This document shows positions 23,237 to 34,958 of a stretch of DNA of 64,000 nucleotides, piece by piece. The notes beneath the pieces are model-generated. The model saw only the letters and a program-made list of their open reading frames with translations, was not told the origin of the DNA and did no database searches. The stretch is from Cladophialophora immunda (taxonomy: Eukaryota; Ascomycota; Eurotiomycetes; Chaetothyriales; Herpotrichiellaceae): contig NW_015622544.1 in the NCBI RefSeq assembly GCF_000835495.1, positions 3,996,855 through 4,060,854 of the forward strand. The letters run 5' to 3'. Numbering within the stretch: position 1 is the stretch's first letter; each line of letters begins with the position of its first letter. The translations under genes were made by a program, and so were the position numbers.

Positions 23237-24339
23237 GTTCTGCCAACCATGGGAGAAAGTAGAGAAGTCGAGGTCAGTGACCGTAGAACTATATCCAGGT
23301 CATTTTGTTCTTCTGTATCGTCAAAGACCGCGAAAGCAATCTTCGTTGGTACTCAGGCTAAGAGTTCCCCCCTTGCGTTTCCAACCAGCTAAAATAGTTT
23401 GATCTCCTGACCGTTCTGTTGAGTGTGTACAAATGATCCAATATGGCAATACAACTTTGTCATATGTAAGCTTTCGGACACGCACTTTCCTCGATATGGA
23501 AGTGTTAATGTATTTATGAAGAGCCGGATGCACGTTTCGCCGTATCCATTCCGGCTACCGAGGCATTGTTCATAAAATAGGCAAAATGGAGACTCCAAAT
23601 TGTGCAATGCTTGGTGGTAAGGCTGGTCCAATTAAGGGGGCGAAGATGAGTGGAGAGTGGTGGAAACCCCCTCGTAATGAGCGAGTCATGCTGTGGAGCT
23701 TGACCCAATGATTCTCCTAACCATCGACTCATTCCAAACTCTAATTTCTCCGAAGTTCACTTGATTTCCACCATTACATGCTTTCTCTTCCCAGCACGAT
23801 TGCCACGAGCCAATATCAATATGGCCACGTCCCTAAGATTGGCATTCGCTTCTTGTGCACTTGGAGTTTCCGAAGCCGGTGCACATCTCAAGCGTCCTTC
23901 GAATGCCCAGCATTCTTCGTCCGCCCGTCGTCCTTCTCCTGACCCCATCACGCACAAATGCTCCGCCATGATCCACCAATGCGTGCGAGCAGCCCAAGTG
24001 AAGACCTTATCGACATGCAAACTAGGGGTGTGTATTCGCAATCCAATGTTCAAGGTTTGATCGAGGTTATCGATATAAGATCCCTAGCCTGCAGATTGTG
24101 TCTACAAGACCGCACTCTCAATTAGTATCGTCATTCTCTGATTCTCTTTTGTTTCTTTTTGTTCCATTTCTCTATTAAGCGGCCTGCGTACGATCCAGTC
24201 ACCTTCTGCCGAGCACTCATCGAGGCATCCGCCTTTCTATTGCCCACTTGAACATACGTCCCCTCATAGCCTCGTTCAAAACCAGGGCAAATTCAACCTC
24301 GCCGTGGGTTGCTTGCCCATTAAAAGCAAGAATATCAAG
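23237..24339. other. Divergent intergenic region, BTB gene to ABC transporter
   Basis: About 1.1 kb upstream of both genes. The strands overlap in two small ORFs near 23760-24060; the plus one contains an ATG at 23821 followed by a hydrophobic stretch (see findings). The CT-rich segment 24140-24180 precedes the ABC transporter start and is a likely leader or promoter element. Confidence 0.4.
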
Positions 24340-27300
24340 ATGTCTCTGGTAGGAAATTTCGTTTCCAACTATGACAACAGTGCAGGAAAACAGGGACCTG
24401 GGATTCCGGGGCATTTCCGGAGGGAATCGCAGGTTGACCAGTCAAACATCCCGCAACGGACATCTCAAGATGCTCATCACTCGGCAGCCATCGAAGATAT
24501 ATCGTTCTCCCACCACGGCACCGGTCTGGAGCGTCGCTCGAGCTCGGTAAGGGATGACGGTAAATTGCCAGACGATCAATCTAGAAGTTTAGAGAACGAC
24601 GAAGGTGACATGCGTGTCAGATACCTGGCTCGACAGTTCTCGCGGACATCCACCAGGACCGACGACGCCAATCCCTTCGCCGCTGCACCGGGCTCATCGT
24701 TAGATCCCAGTTCAGATAACTTCCAGACTCGGGACTGGATCAAGGCTTTGTTCAATCTCCAGTCCAAAGACGATCGGTTTCTTGCTAGGACTGCCGGAGT
24801 CGCATTCCGCAACTTGAGCGTCCACGGTTTCGGGTCTGCTACCGACTACCAAAAGACTGTCGGCAACGCCCCGTTACAGATTGTCGGCTTGGCGCGTCAG
24901 CTGATGGGTGTGGGACAACGCAGAATCGACATCCTTCGCGGGTTTGATGGACTCGTGAACCATGGAGAAATGCTGGTGGTTCTGGGGCCTCCTGGTTCAG
25001 GTTGCTCGACTTTCCTCAAGACACTGGCCGGCGAAACCCATGGTTTCCATGTCGACAAGGATTCGTACATCAATTACCAAGGTATCTCCTTTGACCAGAT
25101 GCACAAGCACTTCCGCGGCGAGGCTATCTACACCGCCGAACAGGACATCCACTTCCCTCAACTGTCTGTCGCGGACACCCTCTACTTTGCCACTCGTGCA
25201 AGGGCGCCGAGGCATCGGCCGGGAAACATCTCCGCACACGAATACGCGTGCCACATGCGAGATGTCATTATGGCGACTTTTGGCATCCGACACACTTTCA
25301 ACACTCGAGTGGGCAACGACTTCATTCGAGGGGTGAGTGGAGGAGAAAGGAAGCGTGTCAGTATAGCCGAAGCTGCATTGAACATGTCGCCTCTACAATG
25401 CTGGGACAACAGCACGCGCGGCCTAGATAGCGCCAACGCCATTGAGTTCTGCAAAACCCTACGTCTATCGACCGAAATCCTCAACGCCACAGCCGCAGTG
25501 GCCATTTATCAAGCTCCTCAGGCCGCATACGACATCTTCGACAAGGTTCTTGTACTTTATGAGGGGCGGCAGATCTATTTCGGGAGGACCGAGGACGCCA
25601 AAGACTACTTCGTCCGCCTAGGCTTTCATTGTCCCGATCGTCAGACCACCGCCGACTTCCTAACGTCCATGACGAGCTCCGATGAGCGAATTGTCCGTGA
25701 AGGCTTTGAGCATAGGGTACCATGCACGCCCGACGAATTCGCAAAGGCCTGGAAAGAGAGTTCCGAACGTGCCCAACTCCTCACAGACATCGAAGACTTC
25801 GATGAGAGGCACCCCCTTGGTGGTGAGGACCTAAATAGGTTCAAAGAATCAAGAAGATTGCAGCAAGCGAAGAGGCAGCGTGTGGCGTCGCCCTACACTC
25901 TATCGTACGGTCAACAGGTTAGGCTCTGTCTCTGGCGTGGGTTCCGCAGGCTGGTCGCCGACCCGAGTCTCACGCTGACTTCAATTATCGGCAACAACGT
26001 CTTTGCTCTGATAATCGGTTCCATCTTTTACAATCTCGACGGCACCACCAATTCTTTCTACTCTCGGGGTGCCCTACTCTTCTTTGCCATTCTCTTGAAC
26101 GCTTTCAGTTCTGCCTTGGAAATCCTCACACTCTATGCGCAACGGCCGATCGTCGAGAAACACCAGCGGTACGCTTTGTACCATCCCTCGAGCGAGGCTT
26201 TTGCGTCCATGTTAACGGACATGCCTTATAAGATTACCAACACGATAATATTCAACGTCACCCTATATTTCTTGACCAACCTAAGGAGAGAGCCCGGGGC
26301 GTTCTTTTTCTTCCTCCTTATTTCGTTCACCTTGACTCTGGTGATGAGCATGCTCTTTCGAACGATCGCCTCCGTCTCTCGAACGCTGAGTCAGGCTTTG
26401 GCACCTGCCGCCATTCTGATCCTCGCCATCGTCATCTATACCGGTTTCGCCATTCCGGTCAACTACATGCTCGGCTGGGCGCGGTGGATCAACTACCTTG
26501 ATCCCGTCGCCTATGGGTTCGAGGCCCTCATGATAAATGAGTTCTCTGGCCGAAATTTCGACTGTGCCGTGTACGTGCCGTCAGGTCCAGGGTATGGAAA
26601 TTCGAATCGAGTCTGCTCGACGGTGGGGTCTCGTCCCGGTCGAACGTTTGTCAACGGGGACGACTTCATCAACAGCAGTTACAAGTACTACCATTCGCAC
26701 AAGTGGAGAAATTTTGGAATCTTGATCGCATTCATGCTAGGCTTGTTCCTCACTTACCTGGTGTCCGCGGAATTTGTCCAGGCTAAGAAATCCAAAGGCG
26801 AAGTTCTGGTTTTCCGTCGTGGGCAGACACCAGCTACGCTGAAAATGAAGGCGCCTCAAGACACTGAAACCGGCGATACCACATCAAATGTCACGGCGGC
26901 GAAGAACCAACACTCCGAGGACATGTCGACCATCATTCAGAGGCAAACCGCGATCTTCCAATGGCGTGACGTCTGCTACGACATTCAAGTGAACGGTGGA
27001 CGGCGGCTCTTGGACCACGTCGATGGGTGGGTCAAGCCGGGCACCATGACCGCCTTGATGGGCGTGTCCGGGGCAGGAAAGACGACGCTTCTGGATGTTC
27101 TGGCAACTCGAGTTACCATGGGAGTCATCTCCGGCGAGATGTTGGTCGACGGTCAACAACGAGATGAATCTTTCCAACGCAAGACCGGCTACGTCCAGCA
27201 ACAAGATCTCCACTTGGAAACCTCCACGGTGCGAGAAGCCTTGAGCTTCAGTGCACTCCTTCGTCAACCGGCACACGTCCCACGGCGGGAGAAGCTGGCG

Positions 27301-29098
27301 TACGTCAACGAGGTCATCAAGCTTCTCGAGATGTCCGAGTACGCCGACGCCGTCGTCGGGGTCCCCGGCGAAGGTCTCAACGTGGAACAACGTAAACGTC
27401 TGACCATCGGCGTGGAGTTGGCAGCCAAACCGGAGTTGTTGCTTTTCCTGGATGAACCGACTTCGGGGCTCGACTCGCAGACATCGTGGTCTATCCTCGA
27501 TCTCCTCGAGAAACTAAAGCAAAATGGACAGGCCATTCTCTGCACCATTCACCAACCGTCGGCGATGCTGTTCCAACGCTTCGATCGGCTCCTCTTCCTC
27601 GCCAAGGGTGGACGTACCGTCTACTTTGGGCCCGTTGGGGAATCATCGAGGATTCTCATCGACTACTTTGAGCGGAATGGCGCCCATCGCTGCCCGCCTG
27701 ACGCGAATCCCGCGGAGTGGATGCTTGAAGTCATTGGGGCCGCACCAGGCTCGCACACCGAGATCGATTGGGTCGATACCTGGCGCCTGTCCCCAGAATA
27801 CAGAGAAGTCCATGCTGAACTGTCCCAGATGAAGGCGGAGCGCTGTCAATTGGCCCGGGCGACTTCAAACAGAGCCGATCGAGCCAGCTATCGTGAGTTC
27901 GCGGCGCCCTTCTACGAGCAGCTCTATGAGGTTTTGAAGCGTGTCTTTGAACAATACTGGCGCACACCTTCGTACATCTACAGCAAACTGTCCCTCTGCA
28001 TCGCTTCTGTAAGGATGTCCCTTATCCCTTTTTTCGTCCCTCGCCGCTGATCAAGTACTTCGTTAGGGTCTGTTTATCGGCTTCTCCTTCTTCAACGCCA
28101 AGATCACGCAACAGGGTCTCCAAAATCAGATGTTTGGTATATTTATGCTGATGACGATCTTCGGCCAGCTCGTGCAGCAAATCATGCCGTTGTTCGTGAC
28201 TCAGCGTTCACTCTATGAGGTCCGCGAACGGCCAAGCAAGACATACTCGTGGCAGGCATTTATGATGAGCAACATCATCGTCGAGCTGCCGTGGTCAACC
28301 CTCTGTGCCATTCTCATCTTCTTCACCTGGTACTATCCGATCGGGCTGTACAAGAACGCTGAACCGACCGATGCGGTCCACGAACGCGGCGCGCTGATGT
28401 TTCTCCTGATCTTGACCTTCTTGCTCTTCACGTCGACGTTCGCCCACATGGTCATCGCGGCCATCGAGACGGCCGAGACGGGCGGCAACATTGCCAATCT
28501 GTGCTTCTCCCTCACGCTGGTCTTTTGCGGCGTCCTCGTCGGCCCCAAGGCGCTGCCCGGGTTCTGGATCTTCATGTACCGCGTCTCGCCATTCACGTAC
28601 CTGATCGACGGCATGCTCAGCACCGCCGTTGCGCATGCCAACGTCACCTGCGCCGCCAACGAGTACCTCCATTTCCCGGTGCCGTCGGGCCAGACGTGCG
28701 CGGAGTACATGAGACCCTACATCGCCACGGCCGGGGGATATCTTCAGGACGCCTCGGCCACGGGCAACTGCAGCTACTGCCAGATCTCGACCACGGACGC
28801 GTTCCTGGCCAGCGTCTCCGCGCATCCGCAGGATATGTGGCGCAACTTCGGGCTGATGTGGCCGTACATCGCCTTCAACGTCGCCGGCGCCGTGTTCTTG
28901 TACTGGCTCGCGCGGGTGCCGAAGCACGTGGGCAAGGGGAAGAAAGAGCTCGCCAGCCCGAAGGACAGCAAGGAGGGCAGTGTGCTCGACGGCCCCGTCG
29001 AAACCGTCAGTAGTGGAGAGAAGAGACCAGACGGCGAGGTGGAGAAGGGCATGGCCGCCACCCCTGCTTCTGCGATGATCGCGAACACAGAGCGCTGA
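24340..29098 (+). CDS. PDR-type ABC multidrug transporter (ABCG, full size)
   Basis: Plasma-membrane ATP-driven exporter of the pleiotropic drug resistance type, about 1566 residues, domain order NBD1-TMD1-NBD2-TMD2. NBD1 has the fungal degenerate Walker [14 protein letters not shown] (about residue 215, Cys for Lys), VSGGERKR (331) and the degenerate Walker [15 protein letters not shown]2 has the canonical [12 protein letters not shown] (about 908), a degenerate signature [11 protein letters not shown] and [14 protein letters not shown]. This asymmetry is normal for PDR pumps. TMD1 spans roughly 547-800 and TMD2 1220-1500, with extracellular cysteines (TCAANEY, GNCSYC). One intron, 28009-28066, joins LCIAS to [13 protein letters not shown]. 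The start at 24340 (MSLVGNF) is the first ATG in frame. Candidate substrates include azoles, phenolics and mycotoxins; none can be read from sequence. The following genes are unrelated. Confidence 0.93.
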
Positions 29099-30022
29099 AC
29101 AACAGATATCAGATCCGTGGCTTGGTATCAACAACCTCAGTAACATTGAAAGTTCCCGCATTCTCTGTGTTTCTCTGTGAGCTGGAGTGTTTGGCACTTG
29201 CTTTGGCACTTGCTTTCTGTCTATTCTCGGTGTCGTAACCGTAATATTCCCCACAGGTAAGTGCTGGAAGTCCGTCAACTATCCTCAGCTGACGTCTGTC
29301 CAGTTCTAGTCAATCAACACAATATCATTCCTTCACCTCGACCATCCAACACGGACTCGTCAGCATCAGTATGTCCACGGTCAGGGTCTTAAGCCTCCAG
29401 GGGCGGAGATTTACCACTCAGAGCACGACAAGTCATCGTGTTCGAGACTGGCCGTGCGTCTCCACAATGGCTACTTCAAGCCCCAACAGCTGGTGTGCAG
29501 ACAAGATTGCTTGGTATTAGGCATTTACTTTGTGGAAGGTGTTTTGAGGGAGCAACCGTTTTGTCCTGGGATGTGTCAAATCTGTACCTGGTTGAGGACA
29601 TTGTGATATTTTCTTTTTCTTTTGTCCTTTCTTTTCTTGGTAACGGATGCGTAGTGCCACAAAAGGACGCCCTAGATGCATTTGCTTGTCAGTGCTTGGG
29701 AAGATTTATTCGGAGGGAGTTGGTCGCAGGCCTGATGCAAATTCGCCATGCAATATAGAATAGACTAAAAAGTTAGAAATGGACGCACAGTTAGGCGCAA
29801 TGGATATACTACTACAGAAGTCAATGCCGACTCAGGTCGCTGTATCTCTGCATACTCACTCCTTCGGCGGGTCAAACGGACACAACGCTGCTCAGGGATG
29901 GCCCACAGAGGAAACACCCGGTAACGACAAATCATTTAACATTTAAGATGGGTTTTGTAAATGTGCCACGACCAGGCCTTGAGATATCTTCGGAAAGGTT
30001 ATCCAGGTTTTTTGTTGGAGAT
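29099..30022. other. Intergenic, downstream of ABC transporter
   Basis: About 900 bases. A short direct repeat (TTGGCACTTGC twice near 29190-29215) lies just after the transporter stop. The plus ORF 29438-29758 shows no recognisable features. Confidence 0.35.
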
Positions 30023-30700
30023 CTATTCTAAGCGAAAAACGCCCTTCTTACAGAAATCCGGACAGCTCGGCAGGATCTTCGTGAAGTATGCGACAGGCAT
30101 AGTTGCGATGTCGGCACGCTTGTAGACATCGTCTTGAGGTGTAATCACGAGCAATGTGATGAATTCGAATTGCCTATCTTCGTCCCAACGAGCTTCGTTC
30201 GCCACCATAAGCAATTCGAGACCCGTGTCACGCAAGTCCAGTCCTTGGACTTCAAAGCCAAGGAAGATTGTAAGGTAGCGATTAAACCCTCGATCCCGAG
30301 GAGTGATGAATTGGGGCGAAAAGGCTGGATGTTGAAAAGGATCCTGGAAAACATCGCGGGACACGGGGATTGCGAAAGTGTTGAAAATAATGGCTTTGTC
30401 TTGGGAGTCAGGACAGTCGAGGAAGGACGGCTGGACTTCGACGGGCGGTAGGTCTTATGCTGTCGCAATGCTTGCTCAAAACTGTCTAGATTCCACGAGT
30501 AGTATCCATCGTAGATGCTGTGTTCGACGTTACTGAATGAACATGCCCAAGACCAAGACGAGAACATTCGCTTGTGCAATGAGATTTTCATGTTCCGCCC
30601 GGCTGAATCGGGAATATGTTGTATTAATATTGTTATCGCATGCAACCCAAAGGAGAGATCGCGCCAAATAGGACGTCGGATGCCCATGCCAAAGTTTGTT
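30023..30700 (-). pseudogene. Unrecognised minus-strand ORF with a frame change
   Basis: Two overlapping minus frames look like parts of one protein. The upstream frame reads DGYYSWNLDSFEQALRQHK near 30480-30520, and the downstream frame continues LPPVEVQPSFLDCPDSQ and AIIFNTFAIPVSRDVFQ down to a stop at 30023 (ending KKGVFRLE). No consensus intron sits at the junction, so a single-base shift, either true decay or an assembly error, is the simplest explanation. I do not recognise the family. The fragment lies directly after the caspase-like gene on the same strand and could be a separate gene remnant or an old extension of it. Confidence 0.3.
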
Positions 30701-30741
30701 TAACAAACCTCGGCCTTCTTCCAACCTTCCTGCCGCAGCCT

Positions 30742-31805
30742 TCAGGCCTTGGTAGGGGTTTTCAACCTAGGAAGAATCATTTTGTCTGCAGCGTTTCTTC
30801 GAAGGAGATAGTGAACACCCTGCGCAGGTCGACGACCCTTGCCGTTCTTCCACTTCACCACCAGTGATTCGTTCATCCCGCGGATGAGGGTATGTGTAGA
30901 CATAGAGGACTTCGCATTTGGAAAACCGTCCTCGATCACTTTGGATAGAGCTGGACTCATATGGCATTCGGCGTCAACTCCCCAGCCGCATGCACCAATT
31001 AGTTCTTTTCGGTTTCCTGCCGGCCCTGTGCGGTTCGAACCATTGGGCTCCAGGCTGTATGCGGCAGCTAGTCCTGCCTCACAACAGTCAAGGATGGTGA
31101 GCACATCGTATCGACAATCCATGATCAGTTTACTAATTTCCTCCCAGAAGATTTCGGCGGGCTCTTGGAAAGGGCTCCTTGGATGTGATCAGCTAGTTTT
31201 CTGAAAAGTTCCCATACGGTGATCTGGGCGGTAACTTACTCCTCGCTCCTTAGTAGTTCAGGGAGATTTCCTGGTTTGCCCCAGATCTTTTGGATCGTCT
31301 CCCACAGCTCGGCTACATCGTCGGGTATGTTATGGCTTGAAAGACAGAAAAACAAAAGCAAGTTAGTGAGACTGAGCTCGTCGGCCGTCCAATGGAAAAC
31401 TAATACTAACCTAGAGAAGAAGAGTTTCTTGTCTTTGGTGATACCCCCATGTCCATTATAGTAAATGATGAACAATGGAGTTCCACTGTTTGTTCTGAAG
31501 AAATTCTTCAACGTTTTCTTAAGCCCATCCTGCCCATCCTGCCCATCCCAAGGACTCTGCATCTTGATTTCATAGTGCTCAACCCCGTATCCAATATCTT
31601 TGAACGCCTTTATGACACCTTTAGTCTCACCAGCTATTTTCAGATCGGTGAATTCGAACGTAAGAGCCAGAACTTTGACCTTTGTATAGTCTTGCGCTTG
31701 CTCAAGCTCTCTGTTGCTCTCAGAACCTTCTCCGTGCGGGGGAGGTTGTCCCCTAGGCCTTTCCCCAGATGCCCTTCGCCTGCTTATAGTGTGGTCCGTA
31801 GCCAT
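30742..31805 (-). CDS. Short caspase-like (peptidase C14 fold) protein
   Basis: About 300-residue protein with the two catalytic landmarks of the caspase/metacaspase superfamily: the histidine in LFIIYYNGHGG and the cysteine in VLTILDCCEAG, each after a hydrophobic strand. Three exons are supported. A first intron (GTTAGT donor near 31410) joins KKLFFS to SHNIPDDVAELW; a second (GTAAGT, about 31178-31237) joins LLRSE to SPFQEPAEIFWEE. The C-terminal part (ELIGACGWGV, VVKWKNGKGRRPAQGVHYLL, DKMILPRLKTP) resembles the end of fungal short caspase-like proteins. There is no prodomain, NB-ARC/NACHT or repeat region, so it is not a classical type I metacaspase. Such domains often act in regulated cell death or non-self recognition; the role here is inferred. 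Family calls rest on motifs, not searches. Confidence 0.65.
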
Positions 31806-32721
31806 AGTAAAAGCAGGGTGTAACTAACGTTTAGCTTGCTGAGTGGATGTGATGGACGCGGTACATATATACCTGGTGCAGGCGCTGATGCTCGACGTTG
31901 GATTAACCTGAGACTTATCCACAAACTGGATATCATATGGTCATCGAGAAGTGACGAGAGAGCAGAAAACTGGGCGACCGAGACAGCTTCAGCAGCCATG
32001 ATTATATAGATAGATATCAATTCGACGATACGTAGCCTGGACTGATGAGGCAGTCTGGTCATTTGTCAGCGAGCCATAGGTCACGGTGGGAGGCAGCATG
32101 CGGCTCCAGTTTGACCGGTGAGAAAAATGTGCCCAAGCAAGCATCATTGCCACCTCCGCAGTACATCACGCAGCGAATGGACGTCGAAGCCTCACAGAAG
32201 GTCCGAAGCCAGCTCCAAAAATGAGGGAAGAAATTGATAGGTCGTTTGGTGCCTGATATCATTCAAGCGGATAACCCCCTGCCTTGCGAATAGCCAAACC
32301 AGGCCGGATGCATCAAGCACGAACGTTATTCATCAGTCTGCATTTGTAGGCTTTTTGGACCCGGTCCAGGCCATCGTATTTGCCTCACCCCTGACGTGCA
32401 TGCGAGGAAACTGCCGCTTAAACTCGGAGCAAGCTCTGGACGCTCTCGGGACCGCGGTGTATTACCCTCCATAGCGGCCTAGGATATAAGACAACGTATG
32501 CAGCATATAGTACGCGTATGATTGGCGGGTTACGACTACTGCCTCACATGACAGCAACAGGCGAAGGCAACTATTTGGGTCTGTCTGGAAATAGGCGAGT
32601 TGGAAAGGTATTTCGGGCGAAGCCGAGCGGCTGTAAATCCCTCTCTACGCTGTTCCAGGTTCAGCAAATATCGAGATGAGAGGTAGGTATCGCCGATCGC
32701 AGGGGAGCCAGATCAGGCCCC
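31806..32721. other. Intergenic, nothing recognised
   Basis: About 900 bases between the caspase-like gene and the HET remnant. Small minus ORFs (31784-32062, 32059-32262) have no motif support. Confidence 0.35.
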
Positions 32722-33668
32722 TTATACCTCGATGTGATGCTCGGGGGTAAGTCGGTCCCCTCGTAAAAAAGGTGTAAGCCTCAGAAGGATAAGGTTGCTC
32801 CTTGCTGTTCGATAGAAATAGATGAAAAGCGCGTCGATCCACAGATATCCCTCGCCGAGTGCCTGAGCCAGGGTGGTTGCATTTTCGAGGGTCTTAAGCA
32901 AGCATTCATTGACAAGAGCAGCAGGTTGCTCGCCTATGTCGCGAGCAGTCGAGTCGCTATCGTCATTCATGGTGCTTTGCACAAGCGATAGATAGAAATT
33001 CTGCTCCGGTACTCCCCACGCGTAGCTGAGAGCCAAGTATCGATGGGTTGTGTACCCCCAGACAAGTCGGCATCGGTAGACATCGATGAGTTTGATCGAA
33101 TTTTGGGTCGGATGGGAAGATTCGACCTGGCGCTGCGAACCGTGCAAGGTAGTGCAGTGCGTTAGCCACGATTTGATAAGTCCGAGTCCACTGGACCAGG
33201 ATTGATGTTTTAGGAATGAGTCTCAGCAAGATGTGAGCGTAAGATCTTGAATGACCGCTCAATTGGACTTCTGGCGCCTGAGAGCCGGATTCGCAGTACT
33301 CTTACATGGACTTTATCTGGAGGCAAATTGAGAATCCCATCTTCACTGTCGGTTCCATAAAAGGTCGAGACATCCAACATCGAAATCTCAAATGAGGCTC
33401 TTACACGGAGATCATCGAGGAACGGGGTTCCGTCCTCCGTCCACTGGCTACAGGGTCGAATGGTGCGTGTAGCAATATACAAAACCAATCGGTAAAGTGG
33501 ACATTCTGTGGATCTTCTTAGCCTTGCAATATCCCCAAGAATGCCGTTCACGCTCTCTTTCCCATTGCGCTTGAATATGTCACGAAGCTGGATCCTTTCG
33601 TAGACTTCGCAAAGATCGGAGGTCGGGTCATTCTTTGATCGAAAAAGAGACCAGGCTTTGAATTTCAC
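32645..33668 (-). pseudogene. HET-domain gene remnant (heterokaryon incompatibility)
   Basis: The minus strand encodes the front of a HET domain, a module that triggers cell death after non-self fusion. Recognisable pieces are IKSWLTHCTTLH (the pre-HET helix), IKLIDVYRCRLV, HRYLALSYAWG and LWIDALFI, which match the HET core order up to the DALCI motif. Upstream, 33668-33210 encodes a plausible N-terminal part (MKFKAWSLFRSKND to HLAETHS), but joining it to SFLKHQSWSSGLGL needs a frame change with no good intron. After DALFI the usual D/E-rich continuation is absent in every frame, and the frames stop at 32722 and 32645. I therefore call it frame-shifted and truncated. A badly resolved multi-intron gene is the alternative. 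Confidence 0.6.
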
Positions 33669-34058
33669 GGTAACAATGACCGTCGATCAATTTAGACGAT
33701 GCGTAGGTTCAAGCTGGAACAATAAAACTCACAATTGTGCCGTAGAATGGGCTGAGCGGCTCGCGCTGAGGTTGAGCCGAAGTTGAGCCAGGTCACTTGA
33801 TAGCTAGCTGACTTGCTCGAGTCGAGCGGCTTGTGAAGCTGGGATATTAGCAGTTTGTCAGCCTGATATTTAGGCTAACGGATTGATAGCTGTCAGGCAT
33901 CTCCAAATATTCTGTGTGCATGCCCGGAATCACAGTGTTTCCTGGAGACAAAGTGTTCAATGCGGATGCTGATTCCTGAATTGCTGCACAGCCAGTGCCA
34001 CGGTGTACAAGACACCTGTCAGGTCACTTCGAGAGCGCTCAGATCAGGATGAGATAGA
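33669..34058. other. Intergenic with imperfect GAGCGGCT(C/T)G repeats
   Basis: About 390 bases between the two remnants. Imperfect short repeats (TGAGCGGCTCG, CGAGCGGCTTG, TTGAGCC twice) lie at about 33746-33830. No coding signal. Confidence 0.3.
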
Positions 34059-34652
34059 TTAGTCAAGTATATGGTGAGCTTCAGCAAGGGACAAAGGCTT
34101 GTTATCTAGTGCGACATCTGGCCAGCAGATGTCTGTCACCTCCCGGCGGCTGTGTTCCCGCAGATTCAACCTCGAGCTATAGGAAGAATACAGATGACAT
34201 CGACGTTGACTTCGGACTTTTGCGGTCGACCAAGACGTAGTTCGAAAGGCTTGAGAGGGACCGTGAACCAGGACGATTAGGAAGAGAGGTGAGAGTGTCG
34301 AGAAATCATGCTCATTGGGGCTGCGTCTCGTAGAATTTGCGTGAACGCCTTTGCGTTGGGTCGACTCGGGACTTAGCCACCGAGACCAGTTCCCAATATT
34401 CACATGTACCACTTCAGGCCCATACTCTTCACGACACAGGTACCTCTGAGTCGGCATCAACACGATGCGTATAGGTGGAGAAGGGTCATGATCGCGAGAG
34501 ATTGAGGTTGTGTGAGGCTTGGAGGCAGACTGAAGCTGTAGCACACACATGTCCATGCGAAGGTTGGTGCCGACACCGGATTTGGTGGTTACCACTGTGT
34601 TAGACCGCCTCCAAAGTGGACACGCAAAGGCAAGTAGATCGATATGCATCAC
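34059..34652 (-). pseudogene. Decayed alpha/beta-hydrolase (SERAC1-like) N-terminal fragment
   Basis: A 197-codon minus ORF whose middle contains LFLIVLVHGPSQAFRTTSW, resembling the first strand and oxyanion loop (DIVLVHGLGG, then TTW) of SERAC1-type hydrolase domains placed in front of fungal NACHT proteins. Immediately after, a different frame reads SEVNVDVICILPIARG, and the first frame then gives DICWPDVALDNKPLSLAEAHHILD, similar to the WP...LP.ARI segment of the same domain. The frame alternation and missing catalytic GxSxG region suggest a decaying relic. Similarity is by eye and weak, so chance resemblance is possible. The fragment sits between the HET remnant and the ketol-acid reductoisomerase gene. 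Confidence 0.3.
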
Positions 34653-34879
34653 ATCCCCGTGTTAACGCAGGCATGAACTGTGTGGAGGCAAATGCAGGTG
34701 TCTGGACTCAAGATTGCGGGGCGGGGAGACTAGAGTCGCTCCGACACGGTCCGCCAGCCTCGCCGCTGTCGGAGCCAAGCCAAAATCCGAGTCGCAGGCT
34801 GGCGAAGCTCAGCAAAGCTGGTGGTGCTATTGTGAGTAAGACTGCTACTACCACTACTGAGCCGCCGAGGGAAAAATTT

Positions 34880-34958
34880 CCCCCCAAGTACTTATTCCAA
34901 AGTTCCTGCCATTCAGTCCTTCTCTTTTTCCCACACACACTCATAGAAACAGATCAAA
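34880..34958 (+). promoter_or_regulatory. CT-rich leader upstream of ketol-acid reductoisomerase
   Basis: A pyrimidine tract (TCCTTCTCTTTTTCCC near 34916) followed by CACACACAC and ATCAAAATGG around the start codon is typical of highly expressed fungal genes. Its role as a core promoter or leader is inferred. Confidence 0.4.

Noticed and set aside
28295..29278. 327-codon ORF on the minus strand, rich in Arg/Glu/Gly
   Set aside because: Antisense to the second transmembrane domain of the ABC transporter; low-complexity shadow.
31021..31050. GGTTCGAACC, resembling a tRNA T-loop
   Set aside because: No acceptor or anticodon stem around it, and it lies in the caspase-like exon.
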